Source: Riptortus pedestris
Taxonomy: Eukaryota; Arthropoda; Insecta; Hemiptera; Alydidae
DNA: 64,000 bases
Direction: 5' to 3'
Assembly (NCBI GenBank): GCA_019009955.1
Contig: CM032228.1
Coordinates: forward strand, 133,883,501-133,947,500
The notes beneath the pieces were generated by a model that was given only the letters and a program-made list of their open reading frames with translations, had not been told where the DNA came from and searched no databases. A program made the translations under genes and the position numbers. Shown here piece after piece: positions 45,671-56,817 of this stretch. Each line of letters opens with the position of its first letter. Position 1 is the stretch's first letter.

Positions 45671-46754
45671 GGTATTGAAGCAGTTCCATAATGGTCCCAG
45701 CGGCGGCCATCTGGGCATTACAAAAACCCTGGAAAAGATAAAACAACGATTTTACTGGGTGGGATTTAAGCAATCTGTAACCGATTGGATAGCCAATTGC
45801 GAGCAGTGCATTGCAGCCAAGGGTCCAACGAGAAGAAGTCGTGGCAAACTTCAGCTGTACAACGCAGGCGCCCCTTTCGAGCGGATAGCCATGGATGTTG
45901 CTGGTCCATTCCCTGTCAGTGAGGCTGGAAACCGGTATGTCCTAGTTGTAATGGACTACTTCAGTAAATGGCCCGAAGTATATGCCATCCCAAACCAGGA
46001 GTCGAAAACGGTTGTAGATGCCTTTGTAAATAATTGGGTGTGCCGATACGGGGTTCCAATAGAACTTCATTCTGACCAGGGCCGAAATTTCGAATCGGCC
46101 ATATTCAAGGAAATGTGTGAATTGTATGGCATCAAAAAGACAAGGACGACACCGCTTCATCCACAATCTGATGGCATGGTCGAAAGATTTAATCGGATAC
46201 TGGAGGAATACCTCAGAAAAGTGGTTAGCACACAACAAAGGGATTGGGATGTGCACATACCCAAATTACTACTGGCTTACCGGTCGGGAATCCATGATTC
46301 CACCACACGTACTCCGGCAAAAATCTTATTTGGAGCAGAATTAAGACTACCAGCGGATTTGGAATTTGGGGCCAAACCCGGACCGTCCTGCGAAGACAAT
46401 GGAAATACTCCCCAGGCACAGGAAGACCTGCATGAGCTCCATGAGTTTGTACGCAACCGTATTAAAATGACAGGTGATAAGATGAAAGCCAGATATGATC
46501 GGGCAGCAAATACGGAAGGATTCACTGAAGGGCAAATGGTTCTACTATTTAACCCACAACGAAAGAAAGGACTATCCCCGAAATTGCAAACGCACTGGGA
46601 GGGACCTTACAAGGTGATCAAGAGATTGAACGACGTTGTCTACCGGATACAGAGATACCACAATCCGAGGTCTAAAATGAAAGTGGTACACCTAGAGCGA
46701 CTAGCCAAGTATGGCAACGGCGGTATTGAGCCTATTCGGGACGAAAAGGCTTAA
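45642..46754 (+). pseudogene. pol: Ty3 pol part 4: integrase
   Basis: 370 open residues. HHCC zinc domain (FHNGPSGGHLG then CEQC), then the DDE core with MDVAGPF (Asp), HSDQGRNF (Asp) and SDGMVERFNR (Glu). The C-terminal domain has HWEGPYKVIKRL, a GPY/F module. It ends 11 bp before the 3' LTR. Integrase itself looks complete, but it is out of frame with upstream pol. Confidence 0.88.
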
Positions 46755-46765
46755 GTGGGCGGCAG

Positions 46766-47414
46766 TGTTGCGAAAATTAAATAGATGAATAATCCTTCAG
46801 AGAGAGAGAGAGTCGCGTATTTGGAAAGTGTGACGTAGATCAAAGCAGCCGACAGGAAAGTTCTAGCCTCTATAGACTCTTCTAGCCCACCCTCGAATGA
46901 ACGAGACAATTCCCCTTTGATGTATGCCGACAACCTATAAAGAGCGGCCAGCTGCGAGCCAGTCAGTTTTATTGTCACCTGTCTCGATGTTCACATCAGT
47001 GCTTCAGTGCGACTTAGTGCAGTGCGGTAAAGTGTTTTTAAAAGAAGAACAGTGTTGTGCCGTGACTGTAAGTAACAGTTTAGTGCCGTGTTTAAGACAG
47101 TGCAGTGCCACGAAGTAAAGGACAGTGCAGTGCCGCGAAGTAAAGGACAGTGCAGTGCCGCGAAGTAAAGGACAGTGCAGTGCCGTCTTTCTGTGAATTT
47201 CAGTGAATTATTGGACTGTGACTCATTGAGGAACAGTAACGCTATCAGTGTATACTGTGAGTAGTAATTAAGAATAATCACCAAGTTTATTGTGCATTGT
47301 GAAATAAATTTTGCAGTGATAAAAACTGTGAAACTTGCGAGTATTTAATTTTGCAATCCAAAAGAACTCTTATTAAAAACGTTTATTACTGGTTTTGGTA
47401 ATAAAAACGTAACA
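46766..47414 (+). repeat. 3' LTR of the Ty3 element
   Basis: As the 5' LTR but with three copies of the 25-bp GGACAGTGCAGTGCC unit instead of two, which accounts for the whole 25-bp length difference. A GTGGGCGGCAG purine-rich tract (46755-46765) abuts it as the polypurine tract. Confidence 0.93.
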
Positions 47415-48691
47415 ATATTATGAATTATACTCACTTCTTTTTCTGGTACATCACCCCCTCCTTATAACCAAAATGGAGTCTATACACTCACTAAGGGCGA
47501 ATAAGTACCCAGGCAATTAAGTGTCTGGAAGTGATACTGCTTGAGAGAAGTCGGTTAGAGACAATCAGGGTTGATTCCAAAAGTTCAGAAATTTCATTTT
47601 TATGGGTACTGTAGAATGAATGAGTATTGTACCAATTTTGAGGCTCTTGATCAGTGTTTTAGACATAACTTGGATTTCTGTCTCATTTTTTTTTCAACCC
47701 TTATGTCAACCCCATTGTGTCAAACCTTATGGTCACTAACGCCAGAATTTTTTTTTCCTGTCTCATTGTGTTACCAAGCCAATTAATAGCCTTACTCTAG
47801 GCTTTATTATAACAATTTAGTTAAACTCAAGGAATCACCAAATTCATCATTTTATTAGGAAAACATAAAACAATATTAACTGTTTATATAATTTATTTTA
47901 ATTCAATACATCAATGTTTGCATATTTATACAGCAAAAAGTTGATTAACCTGTTACATCAGGTAAACAAAATCAACTTTGTTTTTACAGATTTATATGTG
48001 ATAAATTCTAATCTTTAAAATCGTTATACAATAAATACATGAACAAATATTATATGTACACACTGTTAGGTAAACAATATTTCAATAACAGTCTCTGTGC
48101 ATTCGAGTTTGCCAATCTTTGGTAAATTTCGACATAATAACACTCTCCCTTACCATAAGTACTACATTTAGTCAAATAGTATCTCTTTTTTTTTTTTGTT
48201 TGAAAGTTGATTAAGACTTCCTTTCATTTTTTCTTTATTTAATTATAAAATTTTAAAGAAAGAAGATAACTTAATTGTTTTCATACGAAGCAGCTACAAG
48301 CATAAATATTTTTTCAGTATATATTGTTTACTTTCTGTATTATTTATTTTATCATCAAAATTCGGTAGAATACATGTATCTAATCCTTGTCCTTACATTT
48401 AATTTAGACAGTCATAATAAGAATTAAAATACCTTTACCCATCTTAAGGGTGGTTGACAGAGACTCAAATGAATTCCTGGATAAAAAGTAAAGGTCAGAC
48501 ACTTCACTTTAAAACTTTACTTTAATCAGCAAAGTATTTATATGGATCTTGTCAGTGCAGCTGAAAGAAAGCAGCATGAACCATCTTACCGAGTCCATAA
48601 AGTTTGTTCTTATAATGCTGATTAAAGCAGTTTTAAAGTCGAGGTTGTGACCTTCTATTCATTTCTTGAGAAGTAAAATATTTCTCCATTG

Positions 48692-48766
<75 letters not shown>

Positions 48767-49146
48767 CAAACATATTCTTCAATCTATAGTATTTTATCAA
48801 CCAGATAAATTTAATGAATAAGGTAAATATAAAAAAAAAAGACCACTTAGGTACCACTAATTCGCCAGAAGCTATTCTATAGAATAATAGATGTATTTTT
48901 ATTGTTTATTATTTGTATAGTTCAATACATAGTAGACAAATTAAGTTATAATAAACTTATGTTTGTCTCTCCCAGTTGTTTTTAAAGCGTAGAAAGGTAA
49001 CTGAACAAAATTGATTGGTTTCTTTACTCAAATGAATGTAAAGAATGTGAGTTACTAAAACTATGCTGTATTTTATTCATTTTAACATGTATAAGGTTTA
49101 AAGCCAAAACTTAAAATTACATTAATTTTAATTATTAATTAATTTC
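47415..49146. other. Unassigned AT-rich stretch with one (TA)n tract
   Basis: Short ORFs only. A long (TA)n run at about 48697-48764 has no recognisable element around it. Confidence 0.5.
48697..48764. repeat. (TA)n microsatellite
   Basis: About 68 bp of alternating TA, without Helentron-like flanks and with no insertion. Confidence 0.92.
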
Positions 49147-49392
49147 GAGCTCAGGCTAGCCATGAGAGTTAAACCGTTTTTTAAAAAAAACAATTTGTAA
49201 ATGCGGTTTTAATCTCACATGGTAAACCTAGAGTGGCAAGATCAATTCTCGTCTGGGCAAATAGGAATTTATTTAGTGATGAACACATTAGATAAAATCC
49301 TTAATCCCACCCTGGTTAGAAAAGGGTAGGCTACCTGTAGATAACCCTCCCAATTAGCCATAGTAGCATAAAGTGGACGTTAATAAATAATT
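49147..49392 (+). repeat. tRNA-derived SINE, copy 7
   Basis: GAGCTCAGGCTAGCCATGAG, then an A-rich insertion in the head (49182-49200), AATCTCACATGGTAAACC, GATCAATTCTCGTC, TTTAGTGATGAACAC, AGAAAAGGGTAGG and GTGGACGTTAATAAATAA at the tail. Confidence 0.75.
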
Positions 49393-49485
49393 TCTTATAA
49401 ACAAATATGAATATGTGAAATTGTTCTGTGAATGTACTTGGCAATATAAAAAAGATTCTTTGTAGTTAGTGAACAGGAAGAAGTT

Positions 49486-49506
49486 TATATATATATGTAT
49501 ATATAA

Positions 49507-49560
<54 letters not shown>

Positions 49561-49582
49561 GTATGTATAGTGTGTGTGTGTG
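49486..49582. repeat. Interrupted (TA)n(TG)n microsatellite
   Basis: TA runs broken by TG and AA, passing into a short (GT)n at about 49569-49582. Confidence 0.9.
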
Positions 49583-50307
49583 TCTAGGAGGGAGGTTGCA
49601 GTTTTGAATATTTTAGGGTGTTATTTACCCCATTTGTCATATGATCAACTCATTGAACGTAAACCAAAACACTCTTTCTAATAAAAATAATTAGAGAAAG
49701 TATAGAAATATTAGTCTTCATCCAAATCGTGTTTTACTACCTTTTGATGTCCATAAAAAATATCTAGTTGAAAATAATTTTTTAATTATTATATTGACTA
49801 CTTATTAATAAGAAACAAATAATATAACACATAATTCCTTTTGTATTTTCTGATATCTCAAAGTTGAAATATATGCATAGTCAATTATCGTTTATTTTAT
49901 ATCAATTAATTTTAGCTGAAAAATTAATTTATCTTGTAGCTGATTATGAAATGTTACATTTAGTTTTATGTAACATGCATTGTTACAATTGTTAAAAAAC
50001 ATATCAATAAAATCCCAATGCAGAAGTAAAATTGCCCTAAATTGTAGTAAATGGAGATCTATGTCATAAGCATTTGGTAACAATAAACAAAATAAATTCC
50101 TTCCATCAATATTCCCATAGGAGAATCAGCACCTTCGAATGGGCCTCTGAGGTGGTGACTGTAACCATCTGCACCTGCAACTAAACAAAAATAATAATTA
50201 TTAACATCTTTTATTCATTCAAGTGATAAATAGATATTATGTATTCATTATAACTTTTATGGCCAAGTATACATTTTATATTTTTTCATTTTACACAACA
50301 TAGTTAT

Positions 50308-50426
50308 AGCAGATTTCCCTTAGGGAAAATCAGCTATTGAGGTCGTACTCATGACGCAATTTTCGAAAAATTTCTTCAAATGGTTATCGGTCCTACCTTA
50401 GGAGATGACAAAAATGAGGTCCGTTC

Positions 50427-50490
<64 letters not shown>

Positions 50491-50927
50491 CTGTTAAAGC
50501 TCTAGCGGTCGCAATTTTTGTTTGATCGTAACCAAACTCAATATTTATACGTTTTATCTAAAAAGACAGATTAAGTTCGTTAATGGCTGAAATCGGGCCA
50601 GTGGGAGGGGGGTTAAGAGGGGGGATTTTCGAAAATTTGAAATATCTCCGTTACTATAAGTCGGATCGAAAAATTGTTTAGAATAAATCTTATTGCAAAT
50701 TAAATTTACTATAAATATTGTCATATACATTTATTCTCTATCTTGGATATTAACCGAGATATTTGCATTTTTATTAAATGTGGGTGCATAAGGGACAAAG
50801 TGTTTCCCGCCAAATGCTAGTTCGCCCGTTTCCGAAACTTTTCGGCACTCGTATGAAGATTTCTCTATTGTATAACTTTACGTGGGAAATCTGCTTAGTT
50901 TAGGCAGCCCCTGCGTGACGGACTTTT
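50308..50927 (+). mobile_element. Helentron-like element, complete about 0.62 kb reference copy
   Basis: 5' subterminal repeat AGCAGATTTCCC (50308-50319), AGCTATTGAGGTCGTACTC, GATGACAAAAATGAGGTCCG, a (TA)n core (50432-50486), CTCTAGCGGTCGCAATTTTT, GGGGGGATTTTCGAAAAT, AATATCTCCGTTAC and AACCGAGATATTTGCATTTT. The 3' subterminal repeat GGGAAATCTGCT (50884-50895) is an exact inverse of the 5' one. GGCAGCCCCTGCGTGACGG and a T-run close the element. No ORF, so it is non-autonomous. Confidence 0.8.
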
Positions 50928-51343
50928 TAAGTTATGTGTTACATCCAAAAGTACATATTTTAATATCAAACTTTCTGATGTACTATCAAATGTAAGCTCT
51001 AATTCTTAATGATGCTTATCACAAATCTTAGCTGGCGATTCCTCTTTAGATAACATTACAATATATTTGGTCTTAAAATATCTTATATGATTTTTTTAAC
51101 GCAGGAATGAGGTTCTATGGTTACCTGGATTGGCTAAACTTAAACTTTAAAGAAGTTCTTTTTTCATTCAAACATTTCTAAGTCCTCATAATAATGGAGA
51201 TATTTTGAATTTGTTTTCCTCTCTCTGAACCCTCTTAGTCAGATTCAAGCTATTAATGAATTTGATCTTTAGTTTTTCATGAAACTCTGAATACGAGTTT
51301 CGAAATGATAAAAAAATAAAGACCACTTAGACCACTATATGTA

Positions 51344-51346
51344 CTA

Positions 51347-51410
<64 letters not shown>

Positions 51411-51886
51411 TTATAGCTGTTCACCTTGTGTAATGTGTACCAGACATCTTCTATTCCATGGATAATAAGGACTGGAGATTCTATTTTTCCCACTTTATAA
51501 ATGCCAAAGAAGACATCGAAACACCAACTTGGCTGAATGAATGAAAATATAGTCCTTATTCCTGATTCAATAGGTGATGCCAAAACTACCCCGGCTACTT
51601 TTTCCCGCCCTGCTGTGTCTACGGTTGGTACTGACCCAATGTTTTGATCAATAAGAATGATTCTTGACTTGTCTATTTTGTACTCTCGGTTGAGGCTATC
51701 AAGAGCGCACTCCACGTCCGGGTAGAGCTTTGCTTCGCTTGGCTTTCCGTTGCTTCTTCCATAACCTGCGTAATTGTATACAAACACATTGCAGCCTATC
51801 TCTTTACCCATGTGATGGCAATGACAGTGTCCAATCTCCCAGATCAGACCCATTATCTTGTGATTAAAGAATTGTGTACTACGCAA
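51344..51886 (-). pseudogene. ABHD17-like alpha/beta hydrolase copy without its nucleophile serine
   Basis: The 180-residue open stretch matches the middle of ABHD17 (FAM108) depalmitoylases: GCNVFVYNYAGYGRSNGKPS, YPDVECALDSL, VPTVD, VAGVVLASPIESGIR, CFDVF and SPVLIIHG. In the family the nucleophile lies in GQSIG; here the site reads DQNIG, so Ser has become Asn. The N-terminal lid and the final His region are missing, the start looks frame-scrambled, and the 3' side runs into (TA)n. No introns are seen in the matching part. It is probably a retrocopy or gene relic, less likely an exon of a diverged inactive paralogue. Confidence 0.6.
51357..51404. repeat. (TA)n microsatellite
   Basis: Alternating TA run at the 3' side of the ABHD17-like copy; the Tyr/Ile repeats in that reading frame are an artefact of it. 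Confidence 0.92.
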
Positions 51887-52339
51887 TGTAACAATCTCTT
51901 GAAGACCTTCCGAATGTGCAATCCATTACTTTTCCAATATCATCAAGCAATTCATTTCAGTGCCACTGCACATTCTTCGGAATAATCAGCTTATATTTTT
52001 TTTTATTGGAAGGGATGGTCAAAAGTCGGAGAATGTTGGGAAAAACGAGAGACGCTCAGAGAATTTCGAAGGATACAAAAAAAGGAGGACAACATAACAT
52101 TTTGAACAACCACCATCTTGTGTATACATTCTGAAGAATTCTATTTAATATTTAAACCAAAATGTTTGGCAATGATTAATACAAATTTCTTCGAAGCGTG
52201 TTCATGTTCTTTAAAAGTACCACCATCTGTTTTATTGCAAAAAGTTAGCAATTTCTTTCATATTAATATTAATATTTTCCTTAAAGAATTCCATATATAC
52301 TCACTTCACATATAAGAAGTATTTTCCAAAACGTCCGTC

Positions 52340-52372
52340 ACGCTTTAATTCACATGGCTAACCTGAGCCCCA
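52340..52372 (-). repeat. SINE head fragment
   Basis: CACATGGCTAACCTGAGCCCC is the 5' edge of the SINE in reverse orientation, joined directly to GTCCGTCACGC, the 3' motif of the Helentron-like family. Confidence 0.5.
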
Positions 52373-52620
52373 ATAACAGTTATAGGAGAATCATTGTAGC
52401 TTCTAAAAGACGTATACTCGTACATGTTAAAACATATTGACGATAAAGAGAATAACACCTTTAGCTTATTTTATACTACATACCCTCATACCTATTTTAA
52501 TTTTTACAACGTAAACATTTTAGATGAAGAACGAACTAAAAGATAAAGATAAATAACGTGGAAATAAAAGAGTATTCACACATTATAAGAGGAGGAAAAC
52601 ATTTATAAGAAGACAGAATA

Positions 52621-52958
52621 AGTTCGTCACGCACGGGCTACGTAAACTAAGCAGATTTTCCACGAGCTATTATAACACACTTATGCCCTCACCCCACTAC
52701 ATATTCTCGATTTCTATGTAAAAACCGATGAGTACATGGGGGTGGGAGGTGGGGCTACTGAAGGCTGAAAACAAGAAAGTACAATAACTCGATTAATACT
52801 TGAGTTATGTAAAATGCTTATGCCAACAATTGTAGAACACCTATAGTATAACAACTATTAAACTACTGTTGAACTATTGATGATCTAAAATTGTTGTTGT
52901 ATGCAGTAGGGTGTACCACCACGTGAGAAATCTGCTTAGTTTACGTTTCTTTACGACA
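52621..52958. repeat. Head-to-head pair of Helentron-like 3' ends
   Basis: The left edge (minus) has GTTCGTCACGC, a GGGCTACG stem and TAAACTAAGCAGATTTTCCACG. The right edge (plus) has CGTGAGAAATCTGCTTAGTTTACG, its near-exact inverse (22 of 24). The inner left part also matches the body of the 19.6-20.6 kb copy in reverse (CTACTGAAGGCT, TTAATACTTGAGTTA). Confidence 0.6.
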
Positions 52959-53157
52959 AAAGTAACGTATAGACTGATTTTTGTAAAATCAGCTACTTTC
53001 TCTAGCTAGATGTTTTACTCAATTCTCTGGAGTGTGCTAAGTTGAGTAAACTCCTGAAGAAATTTCTTGAGAAATGAAACATGAAGAGATGAGTAATATT
53101 TTTGTTTAAAAGAGAAGTGTTTTTTTTTTAAATACAAAATAGCCGATCTATTCATAT

Positions 53158-53205
53158 TTGAAATTTGCTTGGTTTGTACAACCTCTCTGTGATGAACTTG
53201 AAAAT
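53158..53205 (+). repeat. Decayed Helentron-like 3' end
   Basis: GAAATTTGCTTGGTTTGTAC, then CTCTGTGATGAACTTG, matches the 3' motif order with several substitutions. Confidence 0.35.
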
Positions 53206-53329
53206 ACGTTCCTCATGCTTTTATGCGATAATGGTTTAATTGACTAATGTTAAGATAAATAAGGATAAATTCTGAGTTATATTGTTTGTGCTCTAAGGCT
53301 ATCTGTTGTAGGTGGAGTGATGTTATGGA

Positions 53330-53650
53330 GGGGAAGGGAGAGGTGCTCGATATAAGCTAATCCGAGAGGAAGCGGCGTTATGAATTACAGCCGAGCCCTC
53401 CCTAACTCCCTTAAACTCAATATGGCGTCTTCAACAGCTGATGACTATGAAATAATGGGCCGAATTTGCATGTTGAGTCGAGGCTTGGCTGGCTGCTGCT
53501 TGGGGGCGCCAGATGTTGAAAGGGGCCATTTTTATTATTCCCCCTACACCCCCTGCTTGGCTGCTCCCCCCACGCCTTCCTCCTTGCCCATCTCGCTCCC
53601 CCACCTCCGACAAAACTTTATTTTTAATAGCCACTTACTACCTCTCTTGC
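53330..53650. other. GC-richer single-copy-looking island, possible regulatory element
   Basis: About 320 bp of balanced composition in AT-rich repeats. It includes AATTTGCATG (octamer-like), two TTTTATT-type homeodomain words (CCATTTTTATTATTCC and CTTTATTTTTAATAGCC) and C-rich runs. ORFs on both strands here look like composition effects. It may be a conserved non-coding element near the Dbx locus, but that is a guess from composition. Confidence 0.3.
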
Positions 53651-54640
53651 TTATTTGAAGGAGTGAACATTCTTAGAGCGGCTTCTATAAAAAAGCCTTT
53701 CATATAATCCGTTCCTTACAATATAAATATTTCATTGCCTTCACCCTCATTCTATGGAATGCATCTTCTTCTGAAGCTTTATTATTAGGAAACATATTGC
53801 CCATATACACATTATCACAATGTCTTAAATATTGAGCTATGGAACTAAAAGGTAAAGAATCTTCTTCTTTTAAGATGCTTATTTACAAATCACCGGATAA
53901 TTTAGGCATCGAAACCCAGATACACTAAAACTTTCCCCAATCAAAACATTTTTCAACCTAATCAATTGGCTAAAATTTCCAATTTTAAGACAAAATAATT
54001 TGCATTCAAGTACTTGAGTGCTGGTATCAAGGTGTCACGCACAGAAAGATCTAAAAGAAAACAGTAAATACATATTCAGAAAAATCCAATCCACTGAAAA
54101 ATATAACTACTTTAATTATTTCCATTATTAAATCCTTATCACATCTGTTTGAATTAACTGGGGCAGGGAAAAAAAAATCATTATCATGGTAAATTATGGC
54201 CAATAGCTGTTGTACACTTCGAGGTGGGTTTTAGTTTAACACGTTTACGTGTATATGTATTTAAACATTTTTCACAGTTTCTAGATTTATGGATTTCCCC
54301 TTGAGGAAAAAGAATCATTCACTCCATCTAGACCAAGTAACAGTAATAACATAAAACGGTCTTTAACAAATAAGATTTTATAATTATAAATGTATTGTTT
54401 GAATTTAAGAATTTTCTTCACATCTACCTAATCCTGACTTCAAATTCGAATGCAGATCCAAATACTACTAGCTCCAAGAGATTTGGCTACTAAGATAGCT
54501 GAATCATTCTGTAGGTCACAAATTTATTTATTTTTTTCTGGACATGTTTTATTTAGAAAGCATTATACTCTTCGTTTACTTAAAAATACTGAAGCATCCA
54601 AAGAATCTGAAATAGCGTTGTTAAAATTAAGTTTAATTTG
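53651..54640. other. Unassigned AT-rich stretch
   Basis: No gene, TIR or known repeat recognised. Confidence 0.5.
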
Positions 54641-54648
54641 TTTCAGTA

Positions 54649-54668
54649 ATATATATATATATATATAT

Positions 54669-54735
<67 letters not shown>

Positions 54736-54765
54736 TATATATATATATACATATATATATAATAT
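54649..54765. repeat. Long (TA)n with rare GA/CA interruptions
   Basis: Nearly 120 bp of alternating TA, followed by (AATAT)n. It precedes the Helitron-type block. Confidence 0.92.
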
Positions 54766-54779
54766 AATATAATATAAAA

Positions 54780-55975
54780 TTGTAACCTCTGTCTGTACAT
54801 TGATTTTTTTCGCGAATTTTCACGATAACTTTTCGTTTCACATGTCATAGACACCATAACTGCATTTTGTTTTTTCGTGTATGTTTGTTTGTTTGTTACC
54901 TTTTCACGCATAAACGGCTGAGCCGAATTTTATGAAACTTGGTATGTATATTCCTACTAACCAAACTTAGACTTTAGGCTATATTAATATCCTCTGAGAC
55001 GAACAGGAGTGGGGGTTATAAGGGAAGCCTGAAATTAAAAATAGCTATATTTTGTTTCCTATTGGTTTTTCGGCAAATATGAACATAACAAAAGTTGTTT
55101 ATTTTGTTATTTAGAGTATCTTTTGTTATATAAATTGTTTTCGTATACCGAATTATAAACGAGATATTCGCTAAAACCTATAGCAGAAGTGAACAATTTT
55201 ATTTGGCACAAAAGACTAAACCGAACTAAATAAAACTCGGTATGTATATTAGCACTAACGCCTTCATTATAATAAACCATACTAACATTTCTAGGGACGG
55301 GCAGGAGTGAGGAATATAGGAGAGGCTTGAAATTAAAATAGTGATATTTCGTTTCCTATTGGGGTTTCCGGAAATATGCACATAACAAAAGTTGTTGATT
55401 TTGTCATTTAGAGAAACTTTTGTTATATACACTATCGTCGTCTACCGAAGTATAAAGGCGTCATACCCTAAACATTATAGCGGGAGTCAACAATTTTATT
55501 TGGCACAAAAGACTCAACTGAACTAAATAAAACTCCGGTATGCATATTAGCACTAACGCCTTTATTATAATAAGCTATACTAACATTTCTAGGGACGGGC
55601 AGGAGTGGGGGTTGTTAGGGAGGCCTGAAATTAAAAATAGGGTTTTTCGTTTTCTATTGGGTTTTCTGCAAATATGCACATGACACAAGTTGTTTATGTT
55701 GTTATTTAAAGTAACTTTTGTTATATTCATTTTTTTCGTATAACAAAGTATAACGAAATATAAACTAAAAACTAGAGCGGGAGCCAACAATTTTGTTGGG
55801 CACTAACGATAGAACCGAACTTAATAAAACACTGGGTATGTGCATTAGCACTAACACCTTCCTTATAATAAGCCATACTAACATTTCTTGGAACGGGCAG
55901 GAGTGGCGGTTGTAAGGGAGGCCTGAAATGAAAAATTGTGATATTCCGATTCCAATTGGTTTTTCAACGCTTTAC
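54780..55975 (+). repeat. Helitron-type internal repeat block, three to four tandem units
   Basis: The leader has CTCTGTCTGTACATTG and CACGCATAAACGGCTGAGCC, a sequence typical of insect Helitrons. It is followed by units of about 280-300 bp, each holding GACGGGCAGGAGTG(G), GGCCTGAAATTAAAAATAG, TTTCCTATTGGTTTTTC, CATAACAAAAGTTGTTTATT, CGTATAACAAAGTATAA-like and GGCACAAAAGACT. Units start near 54990, 55290, 55590 and 55890. I see no canonical 3' CTAG end, so the block is incomplete or is an independent array. Confidence 0.65.
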
Positions 55976-56149
55976 TAAAAAAATACAATCATTAGTCAGT
56001 CAACGAAGATTGTATATACAAAATACGTACATTATAGATAGTTAATTATAATAAATGCTATCCATGATTATGATTTGAACTATTCACGGTGTGTCAAACA
56101 ATAGAGAGGGAATGATTAGAGCCTTATTTTCACTCATTCTTCAAATCTA

Positions 56150-56655
56150 ATTTTTTTCCCCCCATAATTCGCCCAAGGGACCCTTACGGGGAAAAGTTGC
56201 GCCTAGACGGGAAGAGCAGTTGTACACATAGAAGCATTGCCAAAAACAAAATAAAATCTTTCGGCAGTAGTGAGGAATCTCTAAACCTATACACGAGGAA
56301 CGAATAGTTACGGCAACGGCCGCCAGAGCTCTCGGAAAGCCCACTCCTGTCGACCGCACACACAATACAAATGCAAATATCTCGATTAATATTCAAGATA
56401 CAGAATAAATGTATAGAATAATATTTGTAGTAAATTTAATTTGCAATAAGATTAATTCTATACAATTTTTCGATCCAATGTATATTAACGGAGCTATTTC
56501 GAATTTTCAAAATCCCCCCCTCTAAACCCCCCTCCCACTGGTCCGATTTCAACCATTAACGAACTTGATCTTTCTTTTTACATAAAACGATTAAATATGA
56601 AGTTTGGTAACGGTCAAACAAAAATTGCGACCGCTAGAGCGGTAACAGACAAATA

Positions 56656-56694
<39 letters not shown>

Positions 56695-56817
56695 TTTTGA
56701 ACGGACCTCATTTTCGTCAACTCCTGGGTAGGATCGATGGACATTTGAAGAAAAAATTTGAAAATCGCGACATGAGTACAACCTCTTTAGCTGATTTCCC
56801 TTGAGGGAAATCTGCTA
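56150..56817 (-). mobile_element. Helentron-like element, inverted copy
   Basis: Read from the right: AGCAGATTTCCCTCAAGGGA (complement of 56798-56817), GAGGTTGTACTCATG, GACGAAAATGAGGTCCG, (TA)n at 56656-56691, CTGTTACCGCTCTAGCGGTC, GGGGGGGATTTTGAAAATTC, and on to about 56380. The far left part (56150-56370) is only weakly related, and the usual 3' stem-loop is not found. Confidence 0.65.

Larger units (their letters stand above)
41090..47414 (+). mobile_element. Ty3/gypsy LTR retrotransposon with SAP-domain gag
   Basis: Length 6.3 kb. The LTRs are TGTTGCG...GTAACA (624 and 649 bp). Right after the 5' LTR, TGGTGTCAGAAGTGGGAT (41716-41733) is the complement of a tRNA-Leu(CAA) 3' end and is the primer-binding site. 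Order is gag, protease, RT, RNase H, integrase, with no envelope ORF. gag is intact; pol has three frameshifts and an altered protease active site. The target duplication is not clear: ATAG at the left against ATAT at the right. Confidence 0.93.

Noticed and set aside
46755..47414. A second, independent Ty3 insertion
   Set aside because: The sequence is the 3' LTR of the same element, with the integrase ORF ending 11 bp before it.
54563..54911. Tyr/Ile-repeat ORFs
   Set aside because: They are readings of (TA)n tracts; the same holds for 18000-18164, 48633-48857 and the end of 51344-51886.
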